Of a stretch of DNA of 59,004 nucleotides, positions 24,878-33,015 are shown piece after piece. Under the pieces are notes generated by a model. That model worked only from the letters and a program-made list of their open reading frames with translations, had not been told where the DNA came from and made no database searches. The position numbers and the translations under genes are program-made. The stretch is taken from the NCBI RefSeq assembly GCF_002112505.1, contig NZ_NEHW01000025.1, positions 1 through 59,004 of the forward strand, written 5' to 3'. The DNA comes from Pseudomonas sp. R28(2017) (GTDB taxonomy: Bacteria > Pseudomonadota > Gammaproteobacteria > Pseudomonadales > Pseudomonadaceae). Numbering within the stretch: position 1 is the first letter of the stretch; every line of letters begins with the position of its first letter.

Positions 24878-25036
24878 TCAATGTTTGTGCTGGTTGTGAT
24901 CACGTGCCGTTTTTTGCGCCGTGGAGTCATGGGACGTACCGGTCGATCCATCCGGACGATGGGCATCGTTGTCCCGCTCCTGCTCCCCGTTTGGCCCTGT
25001 TTGGCCACCTGGTTTTTGCGTATCGGTCTGTTTCAT
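24878..25036 (-). CDS. small hydrophilic hypothetical protein, 52 aa
   Basis: A 52-aa protein made almost entirely of polar residues (Gln, Asp, Gly, Thr, His; for example QKPGGQTGPNGEQERDND and the end ARDHNQHKH). An AGGAG site lies 8 nt before its ATG. The composition suggests an intrinsically disordered, possibly desiccation- or stress-related peptide. No family was recognised. Confidence 0.55.
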   Translation of the reverse strand: MKQTDTQKPGGQTGPNGEQERDNDAHRPDGSTGTSHDSTAQKTARDHNQHKH

Positions 25037-25193
25037 CACGCTGTTCTCCTGGTCTTTGCCTGTGAACAAGGGAAGCCTCAATACAGAGCAAAGTTCAAGC
25101 CCGGGTCGCTGCAGAAGACAGGCGGGCAACAGATCCGATGAACCAAATGCGCCAGGGTCGCGTCCACAGCAAAACAAGCGAGTCGACACTGGA

Positions 25194-25697
25194 ATGGCAA
25201 ACGACCCTGTACTGGCCGCCCTTGGCTATCTGAAAGACAACCAATTGATCCTGACCACTGCAGAGTCGTGTACTGCGGGCTGCCTGGTGGCTATGCTGGC
25301 GGCGGTACCGGGTACCGGAGAGGTGCTGGAAAGCGGCTACGTCGTCTACTCACCCAGCGCCAAGAAACGCTTGCTGGGCGTCAGCGCCGAAACCATCGAA
25401 CGCTACGGCCTGACCAGCGAAGCAGTGGCCTGGGAGATGGCCTTGGGTGCCTTGCGCGACAGCGACGCCAACGTGGTGATCGCCACCACTGGCGTGGCAG
25501 GGCCGGCACCCGAGTCCGGGATACCACCGGGCACCCTGTGCTTCGCGTGGGCTTTTGCGGGTGAGCCAATCGCGGTTTTCACACGCACTCAACGTTTCTT
25601 CGGCGAGCGGTCTGAAGTCATGCGTCAAGGCGCCCTGTTCGGCTTGACCCGGCTTTCCCACTACCACCAGCGCTGGTTACGCGGCGAGCGCGCCTGA
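25194..25697 (+). CDS. pncC: CinA C-terminal-type nicotinamide-nucleotide amidohydrolase
   Basis: A 167-aa stand-alone CinA C-terminal domain. PncC hydrolyses nicotinamide mononucleotide to nicotinate mononucleotide and ammonia for NAD recycling. The catalytic Ser fits S25 in TTAESCTAGCL, with SGYVVYS, GLTSEAVAWEMA and ATTGVAGP as the other family blocks. The ATG at 25194 is chosen because the domain begins there. Pseudomonads normally carry a separate housekeeping copy near recA, so this is probably a second, stress-associated copy. It precedes a two-gene membrane operon by 12 bp. Confidence 0.85.
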   Translation: MANDPVLAALGYLKDNQLILTTAESCTAGCLVAMLAAVPGTGEVLESGYVVYSPSAKKRLLGVSAETIERYGLTSEAVAWEMALGALRDSDANVVIATTGVAGPAPESGIPPGTLCFAWAFAGEPIAVFTRTQRFFGERSEVMRQGALFGLTRLSHYHQRWLRGERA

Positions 25698-25709
25698 GGG
25701 CAAGGGATC

Positions 25710-26216
25710 ATGTCGGAAGATGAACGGGTATCCAGGCATCATCCTGTTCAAGAAGACATGCCGAGGCAGCAGCGCGTCTGGCGTTTCGAACGCGTGGGGT
25801 GGTATGTGCTCGTGGCCATCGTGCTACTTGCCTTGGCAGGCCTGTTCGGTAATGGCCCCTTGAGCGATGCCGAGGTAGTGAGCCAGGATGGACGGGTACG
25901 GGTCGAGTATCAGCGCCTGAGCCGAAGTGGCACCACGGACAGCCTCTTCATCACCGTTCAGGGCACACCTGGCCAACCGGTGGAGGTGGTAATCGAGGGA
26001 CCATTGCTTCGTGACGCCAGTATCGAGACGTTACAACCGGAGCCGCAACGGTCGACGTCACAGGGTTCGGCCTTGTTGTTCGAATTGGGTACTGGGCAAG
26101 AGGGTGTCGCGACCTTGTACCTGACCCTTCGAAGTGAACACGTGGGTATTCTGCAGGGCAGCGTCAAGGCGGGCCCCCAAAGCGCCGTTCACTTCTCCAC
26201 GTTTCTTTACCCCTAG
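25710..26216 (+). CDS. hypothetical single-pass membrane protein
   Basis: A 168-aa protein with one transmembrane helix at about residues 31-50 (YVLVAIVLLALAGLF) and a predicted periplasmic beta-rich domain (RVRVEYQRLSRSGTTDSLFI, ATLYLTLRSEHVGILQG). It starts 12 bp after pncC and ends 9 bp before the DUF421 gene, so these three genes form one operon. It may be the partner of the DUF421 protein in the membrane. Function unknown. Confidence 0.75.
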   Translation: MSEDERVSRHHPVQEDMPRQQRVWRFERVGWYVLVAIVLLALAGLFGNGPLSDAEVVSQDGRVRVEYQRLSRSGTTDSLFITVQGTPGQPVEVVIEGPLLRDASIETLQPEPQRSTSQGSALLFELGTGQEGVATLYLTLRSEHVGILQGSVKAGPQSAVHFSTFLYP

Positions 26217-26225
26217 GAGTGCATC

Positions 26226-26669
26226 ATGGATTCGATCCTCCGCGCAGCCGGGATGTACGTCGCCCTCATGCTACTGTTTCGGGTAGCCGGGCGACGCTCA
26301 CTTGCCGACCTGACAACCTTCGACTTCGTCTTGCTGCTGATCATTGGCGAAGCCACCCAGCAGGCGCTGCTTGGCGAGGATTTTTCATTCACCAATGCCA
26401 TGCTGGTCATTGCCACGCTGATCGTCCTGGACGTCGGCCTTTCGCTCGCGAAGCTCAACTCCAGGCCCTTGGCCAGGTTACTGGACGGGCACGCTACCCT
26501 GGTTGTCGAGAATGGGCGCTTTCTGCATCACCGCATGCGTCGGGCCCGCCTCACGGAGGACGATATTCTTGAGTCAGCGCGGGACAGCCAAGGCATCGAG
26601 AACATCGAGCAGGTCAAGTTCGCCATCGTCGAACGCAACGGAAAGATCTCGATCATTCCCGCCGAATAA
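26226..26669 (+). CDS. DUF421 (YetF-type) membrane protein
   Basis: A 147-aa protein with two to three N-terminal helices (AAGMYVALMLLFRVAGRRSL, FVLLLIIGEATQQALL, MLVIATLIVLDVGLSLA) and the YetF cytoplasmic domain (NGRFLHHRMRRARLTEDDILESARDSQGI). The RVAGRRSLADLTTFDFV block is the family signature. YetF-type proteins are spore-germination and stress-associated membrane proteins of unknown mechanism. It follows the single-pass membrane protein by 9 bp behind TAGGAG. Confidence 0.88.
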   Translation: MDSILRAAGMYVALMLLFRVAGRRSLADLTTFDFVLLLIIGEATQQALLGEDFSFTNAMLVIATLIVLDVGLSLAKLNSRPLARLLDGHATLVVENGRFLHHRMRRARLTEDDILESARDSQGIENIEQVKFAIVERNGKISIIPAE

Positions 26670-26703
26670 GGCACTTGGCCACCCTTGCCAAGGTCTCGAC
26701 CGT

Positions 26704-26937
26704 CTACAGCGCCAAAATCGCCTGGCCATGGTCGATCGTGGGAATGGGCATCAGTTGGCGACAGGACACCAGCCACGCTCGCATCCGTTCGGTATCGAAA
26801 ATCTGACCCTCTTCCATCATTACCAGGATGAGCGCCTGGGACATTCGGTAACAGCCACACGCAGAGCAGCGTCGTTCTTCCCAACCGCCAATGCATTCGA
26901 CGGACTCAGCTTGTCCGGCGCAAATCAGACAACTCAT
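26704..26937 (-). CDS. small cysteine-rich (zinc-ribbon-like) protein
   Basis: A 77-aa protein with CLICAG near the start and RCSACGCYRMS in the middle, giving two CxxC knuckles plus an extra Cys, compatible with one structural zinc. The rest is helical (ALILVMMEEGQIFDTERMRAWLV). The ATG at 26937 follows AAGGGGG; an upstream in-frame extension is unlikely. It lies convergent with DUF421 and divergent from the GH15 gene. Function unknown. Confidence 0.6.
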   Translation of the reverse strand: MSCLICAGQAESVECIGGWEERRCSACGCYRMSQALILVMMEEGQIFDTERMRAWLVSCRQLMPIPTIDHGQAILAL

Positions 26938-27125
26938 GTAAACCCCCTTTTGTTCTTGTTCCGCGCAGGGTGAATGCGAGGGCACGAAGCGCCCACGCCT
27001 TTCGCTTTAGTTGAGATTTCCGTGCCAACGCTAAATTCCCTCTATTTTCTCGGCGCCGAGCTGAAACGAACCAGGCGCCATGCAGGTATGTCCCAAGCAG
27101 AACAGCTCATCTCTGAGGCACGCCG

Positions 27126-28940
27126 ATGGAAAGGGAAGCGGTCGAAGTTCAACACGGTACACCTCTGCGCGATGAGGGCGGATGGCTTCCCCTGGAGGAG
27201 TATGGTGCGCTGGGCGATGGGCGCTCTGTAGCACTTGTGGGGCTGGACGGCTCCATCGACTGGTGGTGCGTGCCGCACATGGACTCCCCGCCCCTGTTCG
27301 ACAAGCTGCTGGCCCCTCACACAGGCGGCTTCTTTTCCATCACCCCCAGCGAGCCATTCGTTGCTGAGCGCCGCTACCTGCCAGACAGCAACGTGCTCGA
27401 AACAATCTTTACCACCCACCAGGGTCGTGCGCGGCTGACCGAGTCCTTGAACAGTGGCCCAGCTGGGCGCCTGCCTTGGGCTGAACTCGCCAGGCGCATC
27501 GAAGGCATAGAGGGTCAGGTCGATTTCGAGATCGCCATCGACTTCGGAACCCAGGCCGACACGGTGAGCCCCTACGTGGCGCCGAACGACAACGCCTGCG
27601 TTTTCCATGCGGGCCGAATACTCGGCATGTTCCTGCACGACCAGCAGGTGCAAATCGCACGCAAGGACGACATGGGCGTTCGTGCTCTCCTTAGCCTTGC
27701 GGCAGGTCAACGCTCAGTAGTGGCGATCATCGCAGGGCGCGATGAGCCGCTGGTGGTACCGCCATTGGCCCTGATCGATGAACGTATCGACGGCTCGCAC
27801 CGGGAGTGGTGCCAATGGTCGAAGGGGCTGGTCTACAACGGCCCGTACCAGACCCAAGTAGTCCGCAATGCCCTGGCCCTCAAGCTCCTGCTGTCCTCTC
27901 CGAGTGGCTCGATCATGGCGGCAGCAACCTCATCCCTACCCGAACGGATTGGCGGCAGAAAGAACTACGATTACCGCTTCGCCTGGATACGCGATGCCGG
28001 CTACACCATCGAAGCGTTTCTGGGTATCGGCGCGCAGCCAGAAGCCAAGGCTGCGTTTACCTGGCTACTGCGCCGGCTGGATGAACTCGGGCCTCGGGTG
28101 TTCTATACCCTCGAAGGTGCAATCGGTAACTGCGTACGCCCGGTCGACCTGCCTGGCTACAAGAACTCGCCACCCGTTGTCGGCAATGACGCCCGTGACC
28201 AACTGCAACACGGGGTGTTCGGCGACATTTTCGAAACAGCGCGTTGCTTCATCGACAGCGGCAACATCCTCGATGCGCCAAGTGCCATGCTCCTCTCGGG
28301 CCTTGCCGACCAGTGCGCCGACGGTTGGCGTCAGCAAGACGCCGGGATCTGGGAGCTGCCGGAAAAGCAGCACTACACAATGTCCAAGATCAGCTGCTGG
28401 CAAGCCTTGAGCCGCGCCATCGAACTGGCAGATGGTGGTCACCTTCCCACCACCTGCCGAGAGCGCTGGGATCGCGAGCGTCAGCGCATCCAGAACTGGA
28501 TCGAAGCGCACTGCTGGAGCGAGGAGCGCCAGGCCTACCTGTTCTACCCCGGCAGCGGGCGACTGGACGCCTCGCTGGCATTGGCCGTCAGGTTTGGTTA
28601 CCCCAGCAGCGGGCGCCTGCGCAGCACGCTGGACGTCATTCAAGGGGATCTCGGCGCTGGCGCTTTCCATTATCGCTACACCCAGGCACAGGAAGAAGAA
28701 GGTTGCTTCCTGGCCTGCACCTTCTGGTTGATCGAGGCCTGGGCCATCCTCGGCCAGCAAGATCGCGCCGAGGCCGCGTATGCGGACGCTTTGCAAGGCC
28801 TCTCCCACGGCGTGGGCATCTACGCGGAGATGATCGATCCGGCGTCTGGACAGTATCTGGGCAACCTTCCGCAAGGCTTGACCCACCTGGCAGCCCTCAG
28901 AGCTGCGATGGCCATCGGTGGCTGCCATCCCCAACGATGA
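27126..28940 (+). CDS. glycoside hydrolase family 15 protein (glucoamylase/trehalase-like)
   Basis: A 604-aa cytoplasmic enzyme with the bacterial GH15 two-domain layout: an N-terminal beta-sandwich (YGALGDGRSVALVGLDGSIDWWCVPHMDSP) and an (alpha/alpha)6 barrel. Barrel motifs seen are NYDYRFAWIRDAGYT, IWELPEKQHYTMSKISCWQAL (first acid in WE) and EEGCFLACTFWLIEAW, with EMIDPASGQYLGNLPQG supplying the second acid. Family members hydrolyse alpha-glucosides, including trehalose in some bacteria. It suits trehalose or glycogen turnover during stress; the exact substrate is inferred. Confidence 0.9.
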   Translation: MEREAVEVQHGTPLRDEGGWLPLEEYGALGDGRSVALVGLDGSIDWWCVPHMDSPPLFDKLLAPHTGGFFSITPSEPFVAERRYLPDSNVLETIFTTHQGRARLTESLNSGPAGRLPWAELARRIEGIEGQVDFEIAIDFGTQADTVSPYVAPNDNACVFHAGRILGMFLHDQQVQIARKDDMGVRALLSLAAGQRSVVAIIAGRDEPLVVPPLALIDERIDGSHREWCQWSKGLVYNGPYQTQVVRNALALKLLLSSPSGSIMAAATSSLPERIGGRKNYDYRFAWIRDAGYTIEAFLGIGAQPEAKAAFTWLLRRLDELGPRVFYTLEGAIGNCVRPVDLPGYKNSPPVVGNDARDQLQHGVFGDIFETARCFIDSGNILDAPSAMLLSGLADQCADGWRQQDAGIWELPEKQHYTMSKISCWQALSRAIELADGGHLPTTCRERWDRERQRIQNWIEAHCWSEERQAYLFYPGSGRLDASLALAVRFGYPSSGRLRSTLDVIQGDLGAGAFHYRYTQAQEEEGCFLACTFWLIEAWAILGQQDRAEAAYADALQGLSHGVGIYAEMIDPASGQYLGNLPQGLTHLAALRAAMAIGGCHPQR

Positions 28941-29030
28941 CGCCAGACATCATCTGCGTGGAACCGTATCGCTTGCCAGGGACTCAACCACAGGCAAGTT
29001 TGTAAATCCTATCCGTGATGAGGTAACGCC

Positions 29031-29495
29031 ATGAACGCTATCGACTTACTGATTCAAGACCACAAGCTGGTGAAGAAGCTGCTCGAAGAACTCTCGACCA
29101 CCACCGAGCGAGCGGTGAAGAAACGGGCCGAGTTACTTCACCGAATCGAGCAGGAGTTGCAGATTCACACCGCGCTCGAAGAACAGATTCTCTATCCGGC
29201 CATCAAGCAAGCGGGCGGCAAGGAAGAAGCGAAGATGTACTACGAGGCCAAGGAAGAGCACCGGACTGTCGACTCCCTCGTCCTGCCCGACCTGCTGCAC
29301 ACCGAAACCGGCACTGTCGAGTTCGCCGGGCGCGTCAAGGTGATGAAAGAGTTGCTGGAGCATCACATCGAAGAAGAAGAAAGCGAACTGTTCCCCACCG
29401 CCAAGAAGTTGCTCGGCAAGGCCACCCTTGAGGAGCTTGGGCAAACCATGGAAATGCAGAAAAAGATGCTCAAAGGTGAGCAGCGCGCGGCTTGA
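29031..29495 (+). CDS. hemerythrin-domain protein
   Basis: A 154-aa four-helix protein with the di-iron ligand pattern of hemerythrin: QDHKLV in helix 1, QIHTALEEQILYPA in helix 2, EEHRTVD in helix 3 and HHIEEEESELFP in helix 4. Such proteins bind O2, NO or sense redox state. It follows the GH15 gene by 90 bp behind a GAGG site and belongs to the stress-type region. The specific ligand is not decided. Confidence 0.92.
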   Translation: MNAIDLLIQDHKLVKKLLEELSTTTERAVKKRAELLHRIEQELQIHTALEEQILYPAIKQAGGKEEAKMYYEAKEEHRTVDSLVLPDLLHTETGTVEFAGRVKVMKELLEHHIEEEESELFPTAKKLLGKATLEELGQTMEMQKKMLKGEQRAA

Positions 29496-29543
29496 TGTGG
29501 CGACTACCTGCCAGTGCACGCGACGCTGGCAGGTATCCAGACG

Positions 29544-29810
29544 ATGAGTGGGAACGTTTTAATGGAACATTGGCTCGAGTGGTTGGAATGGCCTGCCATG
29601 GTGATGACCGTGCTGGCCGCGTGGTGCATCGGTTCGCGCCGCCCGGGAAGACGCAAGGCAGGGTTCTGCTGTTTCATCGCAAGCAACGTGCTGTGGGCTG
29701 TGTGGGGCTGGCAGGCGCAAGCCTGGGCCTTGATCATCTTGCAGATCTGCCTCTGCGCCATGAACCTGCGAGGGTGGCGGAAGAACACGCAACTGGAAAT
29801 TACCGGGTGA
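29544..29810 (+). CDS. small hypothetical membrane protein, 88 aa
   Basis: An 88-aa protein with three hydrophobic stretches (EWPAMVMTVLAAWCIG, FCCFIASNVLWAVWGW, AWALIILQICLCAMNL) separated by short basic loops, rich in Trp and Cys. The ATG at 29544 is used; 29562 is an alternative and an upstream GTG at 29514 is less likely. The layout resembles small PnuC-like or amino-acid-transporter-associated membrane proteins. No family assigned. Confidence 0.6.
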   Translation: MSGNVLMEHWLEWLEWPAMVMTVLAAWCIGSRRPGRRKAGFCCFIASNVLWAVWGWQAQAWALIILQICLCAMNLRGWRKNTQLEITG

Positions 29811-29831
29811 TAGCGCCTCGGGAGCTGAATT

Positions 29832-29865
29832 TCTCGCCATGCTTCCTTCCCTGGAAGCAGCGAGA
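29832..29865. terminator. bidirectional hairpin terminator
   Basis: A two-part stem, TCTCGC with GCGAGA and TGCTTCC with GGAAGCA, separated by a CA bulge and closed by TTCCCT. It lies between the small membrane-protein gene and the convergent formaldehyde-dehydrogenase-like gene. Confidence 0.7.
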
Positions 29866-29870
29866 CCGGA

Positions 29871-31010
29871 TCAGGCAGCAGGCTTGAGTACCACTTTTGT
29901 CCAGCCGTCATCCCGCGCATCGAAATGTTTGTACGCATCGGGACCTTCAGCCAGTTTCAAGCGATGCGAAATGATCTGCGAGGGCTTGGCACGCCCATGA
30001 TGGATGAGCGCCGCAAGGCGGCGATTGTAGGCCTTGACGTTCGCTTGGCCCGTTCGAATCTGCTGGCCCTTGAACCAGAACGCACCAAAGTCGAAGGCCA
30101 TCTTGCCCTCTTTCGCCAACTCGTTCCTGGCGCCCGGATCCTCTGGCACGAACACCCCGACCACGCCGATGCCACCGGTAGCCTTGGTGGATGCCACCAG
30201 GTTGTTCATGGTGAGGTAATTGGCTTCATGGCCATGCTTGTCGCAGCACTGGTAACCCACGCATTCACAGCCCCGGTCGGTGCCTTTGCCGTGGGTGAGG
30301 TTCATGATCTCTTCCACTGCTTTTTGCTCGACTGCGTTGATGGGGGTTGCCCCCAGCTGAGCGGCGAGTTGCAAGCGATCCGGCTGGTTGTCGATGACGA
30401 ACACCTGGGACGCGCCTTTGATGATTGCCGAGTGGGCCGCCATCAGGCCGACAGGGCCCGCGCCGTAGATGGCAATGCTCTCACCAGGCAGCAAGCCGGC
30501 TAATTCCGTCGCATGCCAACCCGTCGGGAAAATATCCGAGAGCATGACGTAGTCATCTTCATGTTCCTGGGCATCTTCAGGCAGTACCAAGCAGTTGAAG
30601 TCTGCATAGGGCACACGCAGCAATTCAGCCTGCCCTCCCTGATAGGGGCCCATATCGGCGAAGCCATAAGCGGCGCCTGCAGTACCAGGGTTGGCTGTGA
30701 GGCAGAACCCAGTGAGGCCTTTCTCGCAGTTTTCACAGAAGCCACAGCCTATATTGAAGGGTAGGCAGACCCGATCGCCGACTTTTATCCGATCGACTCC
30801 GCCCCCCACCTCGATCACCTCACCGAGATTTTCATGGCCAAACACTCTGCCGGCTTCGAACGAGGTGCGTCCCTCGTACATGTGCAGGTCAGAACCGCAA
30901 ATATTGGTCGTGGTGATGCGCACCAGCACGTCCGTAGGCTTTTCAATTCTTGCGTCCGGTACGTTCTTGACCGCAACGTCACGTGGGCCGTTGTACACGA
31001 TTGCTTTCAT
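29871..31010 (-). CDS. glutathione-independent formaldehyde dehydrogenase-like zinc dehydrogenase
   Basis: A 379-aa medium-chain dehydrogenase. The catalytic zinc site is NICGSDLH plus GHENLGEV, the structural zinc site is four cysteines in GCGFCENCEKGLTGFC, and the NAD fold is GAGPVGLMAA. The segment CECVGYQCCDKHG is typical of the glutathione-independent formaldehyde dehydrogenase (FdhA) group, which oxidises formaldehyde or other aldehydes with tightly bound NAD. It is a paralogue of the dehydrogenase at 18.4 kb, with the same CGSDLH and GAGPVGL cores. It is the first minus-strand gene on this side of the histidine kinase gene. Confidence 0.88.
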   Translation of the reverse strand: MKAIVYNGPRDVAVKNVPDARIEKPTDVLVRITTTNICGSDLHMYEGRTSFEAGRVFGHENLGEVIEVGGGVDRIKVGDRVCLPFNIGCGFCENCEKGLTGFCLTANPGTAGAAYGFADMGPYQGGQAELLRVPYADFNCLVLPEDAQEHEDDYVMLSDIFPTGWHATELAGLLPGESIAIYGAGPVGLMAAHSAIIKGASQVFVIDNQPDRLQLAAQLGATPINAVEQKAVEEIMNLTHGKGTDRGCECVGYQCCDKHGHEANYLTMNNLVASTKATGGIGVVGVFVPEDPGARNELAKEGKMAFDFGAFWFKGQQIRTGQANVKAYNRRLAALIHHGRAKPSQIISHRLKLAEGPDAYKHFDARDDGWTKVVLKPAA

Positions 31011-31156
31011 GCTGAACTCCAGAATGAGAGGGGCGACAGAAATGCGCCCTGCTCAGTTCTGGTGATGGCGGGGCAGGTACGTTCAGCGAGGTGGCCCTCT
31101 CAACAGACCGGTGGCGCTAAATGCTGTCGCTCCCACCGGCGTTCGAATCGCCCGCG

Positions 31157-32281
31157 CTATTGGGTTGGAAGTGAGACGCGGAATACGGTACCAGATGCCT
31201 GGCTCGACTCGACATCGATGGAGCCACCATGGCGAGCGACAATTTCACCAACAATGAACAACCCGAGGCCCAGCCCCCCCGATGCCTCATGGTGTTCCGA
31301 AGTCAACCGCGAATATCGGCCTTTAGGGTCAAACAGGTAAGGCAAGACATCCGCTGGAATGGGCTTGCCCCAGTTATGCACGCTGAACTCGACCGCCGTT
31401 GTGCTTTGCGTCAGCGTTACGGTAATGGGCTTGGCATGATCGCCATGGTGAAACGCATTGGCAATGAGGTTGGAGAACACCTGCCCCATCCGGGTGGCGT
31501 CAAACTGGCCCAGGGCCCGGTTACCGTCCTGCAGGACAACGGTGATCTCAGGCCGGGAAACACGCAGCTCTTCTACAAGTGAATGACACACCTCTGACAG
31601 ATCGACTTTCTCCTTCTGGATGGGAATGCCGCTGCCCAGATTGGCTTTTGCGAGATCCAGCAGGTCCGTGACGATTTGCCTGGATCGCCCGACACTGGTC
31701 ACAACCTGATTCGCAATCCTGCGGTCGCGCTCGGCAAGCTGGCTTTGGCGACTCAACATCTCGGCCCCCAACAGCGCTGCGGTCAAAGGCGTTCTGAGGT
31801 CATGCCCGAGCACGCCGAGGATCAGTTTTCGGGTGGTTTCCACCGCGATGCCATAGGAGGTGATCGACTCGCCCAAGGCCTGGTCAATGGCCTCGTTGAA
31901 GCGAACCATGTCATCGATAGCGTGGGACTCACCCGTCATTTGCAGCGCCAGCCAAAGGCGCAGCACCGTGGCACGCAGCGCCCGATACTCGGCAACGACC
32001 TGGTCCAGGGTAAATCCGGCATCCAGCCGCGAAACCGCATGGACCTGGGCGGCCGTTTCAACCGGGCTGGGTACCTGCAGGCCTCGGGATTTCTGGTACT
32101 GCTCGACTGCAGTCTGTGGCGACGCCATGTCCAGAGCCACGGTTCGCAATATGCCTTCGGCGTGATTGCGCAGGCCTGACGCATCGAGGTCTGGCATCGG
32201 GGTATCGACAGTACGAGCGAAATCCTCCCAAGCCTCGAGGATGGGCTCCATGTTTTGCGCGATGAAGTCAGACAACCTCAC
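31157..32281 (-). CDS. soluble sensor histidine kinase with RsbRD-like N-terminus
   Basis: A 374-aa kinase without transmembrane helices. Residues 1-150 are a helical sensor-like region (DFIAQNMEPILEAWEDFART onward, resembling RsbRD N-terminal domains). H160 in LGHDLRTPL is the phosphorylated His, followed by the N box (NLIANAFHHG), and ATP-lid glycines in GGLGLGLFIV. The DNA-binding partner is not adjacent; the stand-alone receiver at 21.8 kb is a candidate. Being cytoplasmic, it probably reads an intracellular stress signal. Confidence 0.88.
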   Translation of the reverse strand: MRLSDFIAQNMEPILEAWEDFARTVDTPMPDLDASGLRNHAEGILRTVALDMASPQTAVEQYQKSRGLQVPSPVETAAQVHAVSRLDAGFTLDQVVAEYRALRATVLRLWLALQMTGESHAIDDMVRFNEAIDQALGESITSYGIAVETTRKLILGVLGHDLRTPLTAALLGAEMLSRQSQLAERDRRIANQVVTSVGRSRQIVTDLLDLAKANLGSGIPIQKEKVDLSEVCHSLVEELRVSRPEITVVLQDGNRALGQFDATRMGQVFSNLIANAFHHGDHAKPITVTLTQSTTAVEFSVHNWGKPIPADVLPYLFDPKGRYSRLTSEHHEASGGLGLGLFIVGEIVARHGGSIDVESSQASGTVFRVSLPTQ

Positions 32282-32440
32282 GTCAGATCCTCACTGAAAT
32301 CCCGTGGCTGTCAGGGGTGAATGATTAGCATAGCCAAGGCTGCCAACGAGGCAACGCAGGCGCCGTTGAGGCATCGTCTTTGAACTTCGAGCCCGGATCA
32401 GGGCCTCCCTTTAAGGTCTATGGAAAACGGAGATTCAACA

Positions 32441-32980
32441 ATGAGTGCACAACTGAACGGCAAGCGCGTGGCCTTTCTGGTCACCGATGGTTTTGAGCAA
32501 GTGGAGCTGACCGGGCCGCGTGACGCCTTGCAGAAGGTGGGCGCGGTGGTCGACATCCTGGCTGACAAGGAAGGTGCGGTGCGCGGCTGGAACCATGACA
32601 AGCCCGCCGACGAATTTGCCGTGGATGCAACCTTCGACAGCGCCCACCTCGATCTTTACGACGCCATCGTGCTGCCTGGTGGCGTACAGAATTCCGACAC
32701 CATCCGGCTGATACCCGGCGCCCAGAAGCTGGTGAAAAGTCACGATTCGGCAAGCAGGCCGCTGGCAGTGATCTGCCATGGGGCCTGGCTGCTGGTGTCC
32801 ACAGGCTTGGTCAAGGGCAAGCGGATGACCAGCTACAAGACGTTGCAGGACGATATTCGTAATGCTGGCGGCAACTGGGTAGACGAAGAGGTCGTGGTGG
32901 ACGGCAACCTCATCACCAGCCGCAAGCCGGACGATATCCCGGCCTTCAACGAGCAGTTGATCAGGGCGCTGGGTGGCTGA
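32441..32980 (+). CDS. DJ-1/PfpI-family protein (type 1 glutamine amidotransferase-like)
   Basis: A 179-aa class-I glutamine-amidotransferase-like protein of the YhbO/PfpI type. The nucleophile elbow is C112 in ICHGAW, with E19/E22 near the N-terminus (GFEQVEL) as the companion acid. Members act as protein or nucleotide deglycases, glyoxalases or chaperones during carbonyl and oxidative stress. The ATG at 32441 follows GGAG; a 7-residue upstream extension is unlikely. It is divergent from the histidine kinase gene. Confidence 0.9.
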   Translation: MSAQLNGKRVAFLVTDGFEQVELTGPRDALQKVGAVVDILADKEGAVRGWNHDKPADEFAVDATFDSAHLDLYDAIVLPGGVQNSDTIRLIPGAQKLVKSHDSASRPLAVICHGAWLLVSTGLVKGKRMTSYKTLQDDIRNAGGNWVDEEVVVDGNLITSRKPDDIPAFNEQLIRALGG

Positions 32981-33015
32981 GTGCCGCTTGGCAGTACCCC
33001 TGAGGTGCAGGCCCA

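Noticed and set aside
26670..26703. Second sigma-54-like element near the DUF421 gene end
   Set aside because: GGCAC is followed by a GC at the wrong spacing, so it does not satisfy the GG-N10-GC rule.
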